NCBI GenBank assembly: GCA_016715325.1
Contig: JADKAL010000001.1
Location: 248,001-312,000 of the forward strand
Source: Methylococcaceae bacterium
Lineage (GTDB): Bacteria > Pseudomonadota > Gammaproteobacteria > Methylococcales > Methylomonadaceae
Length of the DNA: 64,000 bases
Direction: 5' to 3'
The notes beneath the pieces were generated by a model, which was not told the DNA's origin, did no database searches, and saw only the letters and a program-made list of their open reading frames with translations. Made by a program: the position numbers and the translations under genes. Of this stretch, positions 1 through 9,997 are shown piece after piece. Numbering within the stretch: position 1 is the first letter of the stretch; each line of letters opens with the position of its first letter.

Positions 1-635
1 AGCTCAATTTTTTGAAATTTATCTTGGTATTGTTTTGAAATATTCTCTAAGCATTTTTTATAACTATCAAGTACATCAGTACACATGATACTTCCTTCCT
101 TTCTAGTTAATAATGATGCATACTCCCTTTCCATAGAGATTTCTGGTTTAGCTGTAAAGACATAAATTAAGTCAATTACTCTCCTCCATTTATTCATAAC
201 CAAAAATGTTTCTAAACTACTGAAGTCATCATCATCTAAACTATTATTACTTTGCAACCAATTGAACCAGCAAAGTGCATCAAATATTCCTCTATCAAGG
301 ATAACTACATCGTAATCCTTTGCATTATTCGAAAGTACTTCTGATAGTTCTGCTATAACAGAACAGGCTGTCCATATATTGAAATTTGGATCAAATTTAT
401 CTAATACAGGACATACACTTGCTCTTTCAGTGAGGACTTTAGTTCTGAATTTATTTCTTCTAAGAAAAAGACTCAATGAATTAATACAACTTGATTTACC
501 AGATTTAGGAGAACCACAGAATTCAATTACTATTGGCCTTCTTGGAATTGACTCATGTTTCAACTTTAAAACTGTTGCTGCTAGGAGTTCAAGTTCTTTA
601 ATAACTGCCAATATTTTCTTTTCATCTTGATACAT
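1..635 (-). CDS. P-loop kinase-like protein, partial (C-terminus beyond left edge)
   Basis: The minus frame is open from an ATG at 635 to the edge of the window, about 211 codons, with no stop, so the C-terminus is missing. A P-loop reading GSPKSGKSS lies near residues 36-44, after IEFCG, and a Walker-B-like stretch VVILDRGIFDALCWFNW follows near residue 100. The P-loop plus an acidic DRG motif resembles the thymidylate kinase/deoxynucleoside kinase fold, but no substrate can be assigned. It lies 13 bases downstream of a small membrane protein on the same strand, so the two are probably cotranscribed. The region is AT-rich compared with the next gene, which fits acquired DNA. Confidence is good that it is coding and low for function. 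Confidence 0.6.
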   Translation of the reverse strand, partial: MYQDEKKILAVIKELELLAATVLKLKHESIPRRPIVIEFCGSPKSGKSSCINSLSLFLRRNKFRTKVLTERASVCPVLDKFDPNFNIWTACSVIAELSEVLSNNAKDYDVVILDRGIFDALCWFNWLQSNNSLDDDDFSSLETFLVMNKWRRVIDLIYVFTAKPEISMEREYASLLTRKEGSIMCTDVLDSYKKCLENISKQYQDKFQKIE

Positions 636-648
636 AGTTAGTTACACC

Positions 649-1161
649 CTAGCCTATCAACGATTCAAGAGTCTTCAAGCCTTTTGACTCAAGTTTCTTT
701 ATAAAGTCACCAGACAAAAAACCCACATAAAATGAAGATACCATTGTCAAATAAATGAAACCTTCATCAAGCTTAAGTGAAGGAGATGATGTGAGTATAA
801 TACCTGACCGCACACCAGCTACTACAAGAAGGGCAAAAAGGATGGAAAACAGAGGCCTTGCAAAAAAATAAACTATAGTACCCAATCGTTTTAAAAATAA
901 CTGATCTTCGCTATCTTGCTCAGATGTAAAATTAAAACATAATTTATATAGTTTTCTAATATATGCAGCAGATGCCGCAGCTAAGGCCATCGAAATTGAT
1001 CCCAATAGTGCACGCTGGAAGATGGTTAATCCAGTATTGGATTCAATAAACAATGCACTTACTGCACCAATTGAACCCGATATAAAGATAACAAGGTAAT
1101 AGACTAATATTGCCATAACCCAACTCTTAGTTATGTACAATTTCCTATTTTGATCACTCAT
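649..1161 (-). CDS. Four-helix membrane protein of unknown function
   Basis: I start this 170-residue protein at the ATG at 1161 (MSDQNRKLY), preceded by a GGAC-like ribosome site. An upstream ATG at 1350 lies inside a palindromic repeat, so the longer reading frame is probably not translated there. Four hydrophobic segments are visible at roughly residues 12-38, 45-66, 90-120 and 135-155, with a charged stretch near residue 75 (SEQDSEDQ) between the second and third. No family is recognised. The gene precedes the P-loop kinase-like gene by 13 bases on the same strand, suggesting a two-gene unit pairing a cytoplasmic nucleotide-binding protein with a membrane partner; that pairing is inference. 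Confidence 0.6.
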   Translation of the reverse strand: MSDQNRKLYITKSWVMAILVYYLVIFISGSIGAVSALFIESNTGLTIFQRALLGSISMALAAASAAYIRKLYKLCFNFTSEQDSEDQLFLKRLGTIVYFFARPLFSILFALLVVAGVRSGIILTSSPSLKLDEGFIYLTMVSSFYVGFLSGDFIKKLESKGLKTLESLIG

Positions 1162-1234
1162 TTTTTGTCCAACAATTATGTTTCTTATAAAGTTTCGTAA
1201 GTCGGATTTACTCGGTAAGTTAAGCACGTAACCC

Positions 1235-1357
1235 GTAAGATGCCCCAAGTATAGGATGTGCCGAGGAACGAGGCGCGTCGTTCGCGTGCATTTTGTTTCC
1301 TCGACCAATACCCTCTTGGTGGCACAAATGCGCTTCACTTTGTTCGGCATATCTTAC
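1235..1357. repeat. Imperfect palindromic (REP-like) repeat
   Basis: The stretch begins with GTAAGAT and ends with ATCTTAC. Inside, GTGCCGAGGAACGAGGCGC (from 1258) is an imperfect inverted match of GGCACAAATGCGCTTCAC and following bases (1321-1350). It looks like a dispersed palindromic element rather than coding DNA, although an open frame runs through it. Confidence 0.5.
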
Positions 1358-1362
1358 ATTAG

Positions 1363-1423
1363 TTTTTCGTCATCAAATAATCCAACCACAAATTCGACAG
1401 CTTTTCCTGCACGGTGTTCTGCC
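1363..1423 (-). repeat. Duplicated 3' end of the downstream flavoprotein gene
   Basis: These 61 bases match 1558-1618, the last codons of the large flavoprotein gene, with only three substitutions. They even retain the last codons and a stop. The copy is separated from the original by the palindrome at 1458-1526. It is a non-functional gene fragment. Confidence 0.85.
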
Positions 1424-1457
1424 TTAACCGAGCATTCAAATGAGAGCGCGTAGCTCC

Positions 1458-1526
1458 GATTAGCGATAGCGTAATCGGAGGATTGTAATCAACCAACTCA
1501 TGCGTACGATTACGCTATCGCTAATC
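1458..1526. repeat. Perfect 19-bp inverted repeat pair
   Basis: GATTAGCGATAGCGTAATC at 1458-1476 is the exact reverse complement of 1508-1526, with 31 bases between. Flanking bases (GTAGCTCC / GTACCTACG) extend the symmetry imperfectly. This looks like a dispersed palindromic element; it sits exactly between the two copies of the flavoprotein 3' end. Confidence 0.8.
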
Positions 1527-1553
1527 GTACCTACGACCCTTCATCCAGACTAC

Positions 1554-4500
1554 CTAATTTTTCGTCATCAAATAATCCAGCCACAAGTTCGACAGCTTTT
1601 CCTGCACGGTATTCTGCCGCAAACGGGCGTTGAGGTGCGGAAAATCGACCTTATCCAGATCCTGATCCTGGTTGTAGCAGGAGTAGACGAAGTATTCCTT
1701 ACCGGTGTCCGGCTCGACATGCTTACATAAGCACTGGGCGCAGATGCCTTTCATCATACATTGCATGGGCGAGTTGATGGAGCCGATGGCATGATGGGCT
1801 TTGTTAAGGTAAGGTTTTAGCACATCGTAACGGGCGGATTTGACCGCCGCCATCATCCGGTCGGAACCGATGACGATCAGGTGGTCGACATCTGCCAGCG
1901 AAATCGGTTGCTCGCCCAATTCGCCCTTGCCGTAAGCGACCATACATTCCAGGATGTTACCGACAAAGGTCTTGTCTTGCGGGCGGGTTGGGGTGAAAGG
2001 TTGCACGTTCTCGCCTTTATCCACCGACCAAATCACTACATCGGCCGCTTCTTCAACATCGCTGATTTTAAAGCGGTCTTGGCTGAATTTGTAACCAGCA
2101 AAATAAATCACTTTGTTACCTGCGTTACGCAGGGCTTTGCCGATGGAGAACAACACGGCATTGCCCAAGCCGCCGCCGATAAGCAACACGGTTTGACCGG
2201 TCGGGATGTCGGTGGGCGTGCCAGTGACACCCATAATAATTAATGGATCGCCGACATGCCAGCTTGCACACAGCCTTGAAGATGAACCCATTTCCAAAGC
2301 AATCAGGGAAATCGTGCCTTTTTCCTTATCAACTTCAGCGCCGGTTAAGGCCAAACCTTCGGCTGTTAGCACGGTATTTTCAACCACAGGCGCATGGGCT
2401 TCAAAATTCTGCACCCGGTAAAATTGGCCGGGATGGAATTTTTCCGCCGCCATCGGCGCTTTCACGACGACTTCGATAATCGTCGGCGTTAAGCGGTTAA
2501 TGGCGACAATCGTCGCGGTAAAACTTTCGTCCAGTTTGGTAAATAATTTGGCTAATGCTGTATCCCGCTCTGCTTGCGATGCGGGATTCAAGCCTGCCAA
2601 TTCTTTTTCAAACAGTTTGACGACATAGGGGTAGCCATTTTTTGCGCTCGCCATCGCCTTAACCACGTTGCCTGCATAAACCGGGTGGTTATCGCCGTAG
2701 AAACTGATGTATTTGCCATCTTTCTCGTACGAAGTCAGCGGTGCGGGTTTGCCTAATTTCGGCGCTTCTTCATCATGCATCGGCACTAACGTCATGTTGC
2801 CGTTTTGATATTCCGGCTCATAGCGCTGGAAGAACCATTTATCCATCACAAAGGTATCGGGATATTCGCTTTGGTAAATTGTATTAGGCGATGTCCCGGC
2901 GGCTATATAAAGTCCCCGCAAGGCAACAGTGACAGCCTTGCCGGTGCTTTTCCAGTTGCCTTCAATTTGCTCCAATTTATCGAATTCGACGGCTTTCAGA
3001 TGACCGTATTCGTCTTCGATGGCTGCCACAGGACTCATCCCTTCGGCTAAGGCAATACCTTCTTCCAAGGCTTCGGCAATTTCTTCATGGTTTTGCCGGT
3101 ATGCGGGCGCATCGTGCATGCCTTTGCGATAGAATAAGGTAACGCCGCCCCAGGATTCGACCAAGGGTTGGAAATTCGGCTGTTCGCCAGCCAATTTTGC
3201 GCGTTCGCGTTCGGCTTTTATGGCTTTTCCGTGAGCTAAAAATTCATCGAGAATGCCGATTTCTTCTTTATCGTAACGGTTTCTAACGGCAGCTTCGCCG
3301 TAAACACCGACGAGTGTTTCATAACGGTTAAGAATTTTTTCGACTTGTAACGGGTAATACGCCATCAATTCGGTCGCCGTATCGATGGCTGTTAACCCGC
3401 CGCCGATAACGCCCGCCGGTAAGCGCACTTCCAGATTCGCCAGCGAGTTTGTTTTCGCCGCGCCGGTTAATTGCAAGGCCATCAAAAAGTCGGACGCCTT
3501 GCGAATGCCGCGAGTAAGGTTGTTTTTCAGCCCGATAATCGTCGGCTTGCCCGCGCCGGACGCGATACAGATATGGTGGAAACCCATGTTCCAAGCGTCG
3601 TCGATGGTGATCGTGCCGCCGAAACGTACGCCGCCGTAAGCACGGAATGAGTTTCTACGCAGTAAGTTCAAATAAATGACTTTCAGGAAGTTCTTGTCCC
3701 AGCGCACGGTTATCCCGTATTCGGCAACGCCGCCGAAACCGGCCAGAATACGCTGGTCGAGGTCTTCGTATAACTCCCTAAAATCGGCGATGGGTTGGGG
3801 CAGGGCGTCATGAGTGCCGGTCAAATGAATCGGCAACGGTTCGATTTTTAACGCATCGATGCCCGCCACGCCGAAGCCTTCGTTCAGCAGATAGTGGCTC
3901 ATCGTGTAACCGGCAGGTCCCAAACCGACCACCAAAGCATTCTTGCCGTTATAAGGCAGCATGTAGGGTCGTTTGACGTTTAACGGATTCCAGCGGGTCA
4001 GCAAACTGTAAATTTCAAAACCATAAGGCATGAATAATACATCGGTCAATACATTGGTTTCGATTTGTGGAATGTTGACCGGATCGGTTTTTTGGTAAAT
4101 ACAGCCCTTCATACAGTCGTTGCAGATACGATGACCTGTGCCGGGGCACATCGGATTATCGATAATGACAATCGCCAATGCACCGATATTGTCGCCCCGC
4201 CGTTTGACCAAATGCATTTCGGAGATTTTTTCATCCAGCGGGCAACCCGTCGTGGTGACGCCTAAAGGATCGACTTTAAAGAGTTTGGTCTTTTTGTTAA
4301 TCATGCCTTTCGAGCAGGAATCGGTATCGCGCTCGTGGCAATAAATACAATGATCGACTTCAGACAACACTTCGCGTTGGTTAAAGCGTGGGTCGGTCAG
4401 TTTGAAACCGTCGCGGCGGCGGCGATGTTTCAATTCGCCCATCCAGACGTTGAATTCACCTTTATCAACCACATCATGCTCGACCAGATGGTCGAAATCG

Positions 4501-5246
4501 CGTTTTTCCGGGAATTTGAAACTGAGCCAATGCTCGGCAATCGCGGGATCGTGTTGGGCGATAAAACTCCAGCGCTGAACGATGTCCATCAAACCCTGAA
4601 CAAAATCGGCAGGTGCTTCAAGCGCAATAATGTCTTTAAATTCACTTGCGGCTTGTTGATGGGCTGACAATTTGTTGCGCAGATTGTTTACCGCGTCGTC
4701 CGCATGGGCAAAATCGCTATCTTTACCTTTTGCCACCAATTTGTAATGCGCCGACAGCAAGCCGATAACCGCCCCCACGCGGGCAACACGATGTTCGGCA
4801 TCCGAATCATTTGCAGCTTCAGGAAAACCCGCCGCCGAGAGCAACTCAAAGCGTTTATTGATAGTTGCCTTATCCCAAGCGGTGACATCTTGATCTTTAA
4901 AAGCCAAATTTAATTTATCGACGACTTCGTTTTTATAGGCGAAAACAGTAGAAAACTCGTCCCGAATCTTTTCAGCCTGCGCCAGATGCGCTTCGGTCAC
5001 ATTGAATAAAGTCGCAACAAATTGACCGACGAAAGGCCCCATCTTCACCAACAAGTCGGATAAAGCTTCAGGTGTTAAGCCTTCACCTTGGTTTTGCCGG
5101 TAATCGGCATAACGGCTGAACAAGTCGGCGTCGTGTTTTTTAACGGACGCATCGAACACATCCAACAAATCTTTAAGGCGGTTAGAGTCGTAAAGATCAG
5201 CGTAAGAAAAACCGGGGATGCCAAGCGTGAGGTTGTTTTGTTCCAT
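1554..5246 (-). CDS. Large Fe-S flavoprotein oxidoreductase (GltD/NfnB-like fused to FNR/NfnA-like)
   Basis: The protein has 1230 residues from the ATG at 5246, chosen because AGGA lies just upstream; an in-frame ATG four codons earlier lacks a site. Residues 1-290 are helical and unassigned. A cysteine-rich iron-sulphur region follows, with cysteines near 300, 303, 311 and 335 and a second group near 367-382 (CNDCMKGC). A GltD/NfnB-type FAD and NAD(P) module comes next, with VVGLGPAG near 440 and a second dinucleotide motif GGGLTAIDTATE. The C-terminal third resembles ferredoxin-NADP reductase/NfnA, with HPGQFYRVQNFE, GGGLGNAV and a terminal 2Fe-2S-like cluster CMMKGICAQCLC. It probably moves electrons between pyridine nucleotides and an Fe-S partner in the cytoplasm. 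The exact reaction is not shown. Its 3' end is duplicated downstream. Confidence 0.85.
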   Translation of the reverse strand: MEQNNLTLGIPGFSYADLYDSNRLKDLLDVFDASVKKHDADLFSRYADYRQNQGEGLTPEALSDLLVKMGPFVGQFVATLFNVTEAHLAQAEKIRDEFSTVFAYKNEVVDKLNLAFKDQDVTAWDKATINKRFELLSAAGFPEAANDSDAEHRVARVGAVIGLLSAHYKLVAKGKDSDFAHADDAVNNLRNKLSAHQQAASEFKDIIALEAPADFVQGLMDIVQRWSFIAQHDPAIAEHWLSFKFPEKRDFDHLVEHDVVDKGEFNVWMGELKHRRRRDGFKLTDPRFNQREVLSEVDHCIYCHERDTDSCSKGMINKKTKLFKVDPLGVTTTGCPLDEKISEMHLVKRRGDNIGALAIVIIDNPMCPGTGHRICNDCMKGCIYQKTDPVNIPQIETNVLTDVLFMPYGFEIYSLLTRWNPLNVKRPYMLPYNGKNALVVGLGPAGYTMSHYLLNEGFGVAGIDALKIEPLPIHLTGTHDALPQPIADFRELYEDLDQRILAGFGGVAEYGITVRWDKNFLKVIYLNLLRRNSFRAYGGVRFGGTITIDDAWNMGFHHICIASGAGKPTIIGLKNNLTRGIRKASDFLMALQLTGAAKTNSLANLEVRLPAGVIGGGLTAIDTATELMAYYPLQVEKILNRYETLVGVYGEAAVRNRYDKEEIGILDEFLAHGKAIKAERERAKLAGEQPNFQPLVESWGGVTLFYRKGMHDAPAYRQNHEEIAEALEEGIALAEGMSPVAAIEDEYGHLKAVEFDKLEQIEGNWKSTGKAVTVALRGLYIAAGTSPNTIYQSEYPDTFVMDKWFFQRYEPEYQNGNMTLVPMHDEEAPKLGKPAPLTSYEKDGKYISFYGDNHPVYAGNVVKAMASAKNGYPYVVKLFEKELAGLNPASQAERDTALAKLFTKLDESFTATIVAINRLTPTIIEVVVKAPMAAEKFHPGQFYRVQNFEAHAPVVENTVLTAEGLALTGAEVDKEKGTISLIALEMGSSSRLCASWHVGDPLIIMGVTGTPTDIPTGQTVLLIGGGLGNAVLFSIGKALRNAGNKVIYFAGYKFSQDRFKISDVEEAADVVIWSVDKGENVQPFTPTRPQDKTFVGNILECMVAYGKGELGEQPISLADVDHLIVIGSDRMMAAVKSARYDVLKPYLNKAHHAIGSINSPMQCMMKGICAQCLCKHVEPDTGKEYFVYSCYNQDQDLDKVDFPHLNARLRQNTVQEKLSNLWLDYLMTKN

Positions 5247-5542
5247 AGTTCCTATCATCGAAATGCCCGTTTAAGTTAATGTTTACCCAGGGCAAGCTAA
5301 GTACGATCTTGTAAGATCGAATGAAAAGTTTGATTTAACAGGAAATTATAAGCAAATACCAAGTGATTTGCTATTCTAAATACGGGTATAGACCGATAAC
5401 CTAAAGAAAATAAAGAATACATATTTTGTGTTCAGCGGTGTAAATAATGACATTACAACCGATTGAATAGGCTAAAAACCTGTTTGCTGCAACAGACAAA
5501 GACATTCAAAACAGCTCGAATTTATGGATATTCATCTCTCTA

Positions 5543-6664
5543 GTGTAACGTCCTCAACAAACATTAAGATATGATACAATTGGTGTCCATGAGAACGCCA
5601 ATGAAAATTACACTGATTGAAGAGGATCGAACAGAACTGGAACGCTGGGTGAAGAGCCGGTCTGTTGGGGCTAAACAAAGACTACGGGCTAGAATGGTAC
5701 TGATGACCGCCGAGGGCTTGTCAACAACGGTCATTATGGCAACGTTGGGGTCAGCAACCCGACCTTGAACAAGTGGCGGAATCGCTATCTCGAAAGTGGT
5801 GTTGAAGGGCTCAAGAAAGGCAAGACCCGCCCGTCGCGGATACCGCCGCTGCCGACTGACAAAGTCCAAGAAGTCCTGGCCTTGACATTGACCGGTAAAC
5901 CGGCTGCCGCGACGCAGTGGAGTTGCCGGACGATGGCGGAGCAGGTCGGCATTTCCCGGATGGCGGTGCACGGCATCTGGCGGGAGCACAAACTGAAGCC
6001 CCATCAAGTGAAGGGCTTTAAGGTTTCGAACGACCCGCTGTTCGCCGAAAAGTTGCGCGATGTCGTGGGCCTTTACCTGGACCCACCGGAGAAGGCCATC
6101 GTGTTTTCCGTCGACGAGAAAAGCCAAATCCAGGCGCTAGATCGTAGCCAACCCGGCCTGCCGATGAAGCCGGGAAAATGCGGGACGATGACGCACGATT
6201 ATAAGCGACATGGCACCACAACTTTGTTTGCGGCACTCGACGTGCAGACCGGAACGGTGATTGGGCAATGCCAGCCCAGGCACCGCCACGACGAGTTCCT
6301 CAAGTTCCTGAAGACAATTGACCGGCGAACCGACAAAACCTTGGCATTGCATTTGATCGTCGACAACTATGCGACGCACAAACATGCCGAAGTAAAGGAC
6401 TGGCTGGCCCAGCATCCCCGGTTCCACTTACACTTCACGCCAACCTCGGCCTCATGGCTCAACTTAGTCGAGCGTTTCTTCCGGGACATTACCGAGGAAC
6501 GTATCCGGCGTGGTGTTTTCCACAGTGTTGACGACCTCAAAACAGCGATACAGGAGTATCTCGACCACCGCAATAGCAACCCAAAACCTTACCATTGGAC
6601 AGCCAAACCAGAGACGATCTTGGCTAAAGTAGACAAAGCTAAAGATATGTTGAGGACGTTACAC
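5543..6664 (+). mobile_element. IS630-family insertion sequence, copy 1
   Basis: The element is bounded by terminal inverted repeats (GTGTAACGTCCTCAACA at the left, its exact reverse complement at the right). A TA dinucleotide sits on each side (5541-5542 and 6665-6666), the usual IS630 target duplication. It is 1122 bp and carries one transposase in two overlapping frames. A second, degenerate copy lies at 13529-14644. It is inserted in the intergenic gap between the large flavoprotein and the methyltransferase gene; the 294 bases between the flavoprotein start and the element show no gene. Confidence 0.93.
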
Positions 6665-6667
6665 TAG
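5589..6667 (+). CDS. IS630-family transposase (two frames, probable -1 frameshift)
   Basis: The first frame (5589-5768) encodes the N-terminal helix-turn-helix part ([17 protein letters not shown]...). The second (5765-6667) encodes the remaining HTH and DDE catalytic domain. Catalytic acidic residues are visible in [20 protein letters not shown] and [11 protein letters not shown] shift to the -1 frame at TTGGGGTC (around 5746) restores the family reading VSNPTLNKW. The four Gs would let a glycine tRNA slip back, so this may be programmed frameshifting, known for some IS elements, or a missing G in the sequence. The stop codon TAG is made from the target TA plus the next base. Confidence 0.85.
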
Positions 6668-6711
6668 GTTCCGATACCCATCCATATTTCCGTAGGCTCC
6701 GCCTTCAAACG

Positions 6712-6757
6712 ACCCCAGTCCTCAATAGTAAGATTTTACCGACAGGGGCTTTTTATT
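6712..6757 (+). terminator. Possible rho-independent terminator
   Basis: CCCCAGTC (6713-6720) can pair with GACAGGGG (6741-6748), with one mismatch, followed by CTTTTTATT. The loop is about 20 bases, longer than usual, so support is modest. The other sequence between the IS and the next gene shows only a TATAAT-like element at about 6829. Confidence 0.35.
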
Positions 6758-6867
6758 GTGCGTCGTGTCAATCTAACTTTTATAGAGTGGATTTTATTAC
6801 CGAGAGTGCCTTCACAAATTCTCATGTATAATCGTGGGTTGTAGTTTTTTCACTAAGTCTTGTTCCT

Positions 6868-7672
6868 ATGTACAAATACGATGGTTTGGTCATTTACCAA
6901 CACCATGACGATGAAGGCATTCTTGAAGTCGTCGAAAGTAACGGTGTCAGATCGTTACATTTCGGGTCAACCGCTAAACAAAGCAGCATCGACATCAACG
7001 ATCCCGAAACCTTGCAATTACCTTATGCGCGCACAATGTCGAGTTGGCTGCTATTCAAAGATTCCGTCGATAAAGCGATGGTTGTCGGATTAGGCGGCGG
7101 TTCTCTTACCCGGTTTTTGTTATACCATTTCCCGGAGTGTCGAGTACGCGCGGTTGAGTACCGGGACAGCGTGGTTAAAATAGCCCGAAGCCATTTTCGG
7201 TTTGCCTATGGATTCGCGCTTGAAAGTTATCGTTGGCGATGGCGGGAGCTATGTTAGACAGCAAGCGCAAGCCGGTGAGGGCGGGTACGATGTTATTTTT
7301 CTGGATGCTTTCGATGTGGATGGGATGGCGCAGTCGATTGCGTCGGTTGCCTTTTTCGATGCCTGCAAATCACTTCTAAAACCGGACGGAATCCTGGCAA
7401 TTAATCTTTGGGGATCGGAATCCAACTTATACAGCACCTGTTTGGAGTGGCTGCAAGATATTTTTGTCGATAAAGTTCTTATTTTACCCGTGCGCAAACG
7501 AGGGAACATAATTGTTTTGGCTTTTAATCAAGACGTTGGGCGATACGATTTTAAAGCGCTTCAACACAAAGCGAAACAGCTTGAAGAACAATACCATATT
7601 GAATTTCCAATTTTTTTTAAAGATTTGAATAAGCATAATCCTTACACCATTCACACGGTTGTTACTAAATGA
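6868..7672 (+). CDS. Spermidine synthase-like methyltransferase fold protein (frameshifted)
   Basis: Two adjoining frames encode one protein of about 267 residues. The first (6868-7257 frame) carries an N-terminal strand region and the nucleotide-binding motif [14 protein letters not shown] near residue 70. The second (7202-7672) resumes with [22 protein letters not shown] and a C-terminal Rossmann half. The break is near 7200 at CGGTTTGCC: one T too many in a short T-run. This matches polyamine synthase-fold proteins, which transfer an aminopropyl or methyl group using (decarboxylated) S-adenosylmethionine. The N-terminal tetramerisation strands are short, so its substrate is uncertain. The stop overlaps the ygiQ start (ATGA), indicating translational coupling. 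The shift may be a sequencing error. Confidence 0.7.
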
Positions 7673-9813
7673 ATATTTCTGAGTTACAGAAAGCCCCCGA
7701 TCTTTTTAGTTACCGGAAATACTGGGCGAAGCGGTTTGGGGTTGCGCCTATGCTTCCGATGAATCGTGAGGAAATGGAGGCCTTAGGATGGGATTCCTGC
7801 GATGTTATCTTGGTAACCGGCGATGCGTATATCGATCACCCGAGTTTCGGCATGGCGCTAATCGGGCGTTTGCTGGAAGCGCAAGGTTTTAGGGTGGGTA
7901 TCATTTCACAACCCGATTGGACCAGTGCCAAGGAATTCAGAAAATTGGGCCGACCTAATTTATTCTTCGGAGTAACGGGCGGCAATATGGATTCGATGGT
8001 CAACCGCTATACCTCCGACAAAAAAATCCGCTCAAACGATGCTTATACGCCCGACGGCGTCGCCGGTAAAAGACCCGATCGCGCGGTGAATGTGTATTCG
8101 CACCGTTGCCGTGAAGCCTACAAAGAGGTGCCGATTATCATCGGCGGTATCGAAGCCAGTTTACGGCGAATTGCGCATTACGATTATTGGTCCGATAAGG
8201 TTCGTAAATCCGTTTTGCTGGATTCGAAAGCGGATTTGCTGGTTTACGGTAATGCCGAACGGCAGGTCGTAGAGATCGCCCATCGATTGGCGAATGGTGA
8301 AGCCGTTGCCGATTTAACAGGCATTCGTGGCACTGTGCATTTTATCAAGCAGATTCCTGAAGGGTGGGTGGTTAAAGATTCAATTCAACTCGACAAACCC
8401 GGTGAAATTTCGCCCATACCCGATCCATATCAAGAGGAGCCCGCTTGCGATAAAAAGCCTTCGGCATCGGCAGGAAATGAAACAGTCGTCCGGTTCGATA
8501 AGTTGCTTCTCAGAAATCAACGCTCAAAAACGGCGATCAGACTACCGGCCTATGAAGCGGTAGCCGACGATCCGGTTCTCTACGCGCACACATCTCGAGT
8601 GATGCATGCCGAAACCAATCCTGGTAATGCGCGAGCCCTGATTCAACAACACGGAATGCGGCAGCTTTGGGTTAACCCGCCACCGATTCCATTGACGACA
8701 AAGGAAATGGACGGTATTTACGACTTGCCGTATTCACGTATTCCGCATATGGAATACGGCAAAGCCAATATCCCCGCTTTTGAGATGATTCAACATTCCG
8801 TCAACATAATGCGCGGATGCTTCGGCGGTTGTACGTTTTGTTCGATCACGGAACACGAAGGTCGGATTATCCAAAGCCGATCCGAAGATTCTATTATTAA
8901 GGAAATAGAGGCTATCCGCGATACATCACCGAATTTTACCGGGCATATATCCGATTTGGGCGGACCGACAGCTAATATGTATCGACTGGCTTGCAAAGAT
9001 AAGCAAATCGAAGCTTCTTGCCGAAAGCCCTCTTGCGTATTTCCCGGTATTTGCCCCAATCTCGATACCGATCATTCTTCGTTAATCAAGCTTTATCGAA
9101 GAGCTCGAGCTTTACCGGGTATCAAAAAAATCTTTATTGCATCGGGTTTGCGTTACGACTTGGCCGTCGAGTCGCCGGAGTACGTAAAAGAGTTGGTCAT
9201 GCATCATGTCGGCGGCTATTTGAAAATAGCGCCCGAGCATACCGAGCAAGGTCCATTATCCAGAATGATGAAGCCGGGTATTGGAACCTATGATCGATTT
9301 AAAGCGATGTTCGACAAGTTTTCCAAAGAGGCTGGTAAAGAACAATATCTGATTTCCTATTTTATCGCCGCACACCCCGGCACAACGGATGAAGACATGC
9401 TTAATTTGGCGCTATGGTTGAAGCGGAACGGTTTTAGAGCCGACCAAGTACAAGCTTTTTTGCCATCGCCGATGGCGATAGCCACCGCTATGTACCATTC
9501 AGGAAAAGATACTTTACGAAAAGTCAGTTACAAGGCGGAAAATATCTCAATTCCCAAAAGCGTGAAACAGCGTCGCTTACACAAAGCCTTTTTACGTTAT
9601 CACGATCCCAAAAACTGGCCTTTATTGCGCGAAGTGTTGAAAGAAATGGGACGTAGCGATCTGATCGGTAATGGAAAACATCATCTAATACCAACTTTTC
9701 AACCTAAAGGTACGGAAGACGCAAGTACGAAAATTCGATCTTTTAGAACTAAATTTACCGGTGCCGAATACAAAAAAAGCACTTCGAAAAAAGTCCGCGT
9801 AAGAAACCTCTAA
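7669..9813 (+). CDS. ygiQ: YgiQ-family (UPF0313) radical SAM protein
   Basis: This 714-residue protein has the N-terminal YgiQ region (residues about 10-330, with [17 protein letters not shown]) and a radical SAM core starting near residue 380. The cluster-binding motif is [13 protein letters not shown] (CxxxCxxC). The C-terminal lysine/arginine-rich tail is usual for the family. The 4Fe-4S cluster would reductively cleave S-adenosylmethionine; the physiological substrate is not known to me. Length is normal and the frame intact. It overlaps the preceding gene by four bases, so the two are probably expressed together. Confidence in family is very high, in role low. Confidence 0.95.
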   Translation: MNISELQKAPDLFSYRKYWAKRFGVAPMLPMNREEMEALGWDSCDVILVTGDAYIDHPSFGMALIGRLLEAQGFRVGIISQPDWTSAKEFRKLGRPNLFFGVTGGNMDSMVNRYTSDKKIRSNDAYTPDGVAGKRPDRAVNVYSHRCREAYKEVPIIIGGIEASLRRIAHYDYWSDKVRKSVLLDSKADLLVYGNAERQVVEIAHRLANGEAVADLTGIRGTVHFIKQIPEGWVVKDSIQLDKPGEISPIPDPYQEEPACDKKPSASAGNETVVRFDKLLLRNQRSKTAIRLPAYEAVADDPVLYAHTSRVMHAETNPGNARALIQQHGMRQLWVNPPPIPLTTKEMDGIYDLPYSRIPHMEYGKANIPAFEMIQHSVNIMRGCFGGCTFCSITEHEGRIIQSRSEDSIIKEIEAIRDTSPNFTGHISDLGGPTANMYRLACKDKQIEASCRKPSCVFPGICPNLDTDHSSLIKLYRRARALPGIKKIFIASGLRYDLAVESPEYVKELVMHHVGGYLKIAPEHTEQGPLSRMMKPGIGTYDRFKAMFDKFSKEAGKEQYLISYFIAAHPGTTDEDMLNLALWLKRNGFRADQVQAFLPSPMAIATAMYHSGKDTLRKVSYKAENISIPKSVKQRRLHKAFLRYHDPKNWPLLREVLKEMGRSDLIGNGKHHLIPTFQPKGTEDASTKIRSFRTKFTGAEYKKSTSKKVRVRNL

Positions 9814-9981
9814 ACTAGTCCTGCGACAAATTTAGCACGAATGCAAAGGTGTTGATTATGTTTATGATGAGCTTTTTGAACCATGAACGGATTCAACTAG
9901 TTTAGAATTTCCTTGAGTTCCTTACATAAAAAAAGCGTCACGGATAAGGTTAAAAGTACTAGATCAAAAATAAATGTAGTG

Positions 9982-9987
9982 TATAAT
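9982..9987 (+). promoter_or_regulatory. TATAAT -10 element upstream of tRNA-Thr
   Basis: A perfect TATAAT lies 10 bases upstream of the tRNA 5' end, the position expected for initiation just before the tRNA. No convincing -35 hexamer is seen 17 bases upstream. Confidence 0.4.
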
Positions 9988-9997
9988 AAGCGGCTAA

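Noticed and set aside
379..630. Plus-strand 83-codon open frame
   Set aside because: It lies opposite the P-loop kinase-like gene, which has a recognisable motif; the plus frame has none.
1161..1350. N-terminal extension of the four-helix membrane protein
   Set aside because: It runs through a palindromic repeat and has no ribosome site at its ATG, while the ATG at 1161 does.
5564..6127. Minus-strand frame opposite the IS630 transposase
   Set aside because: The same shadow occurs in copy 2; the plus-strand product has the DDE motifs.
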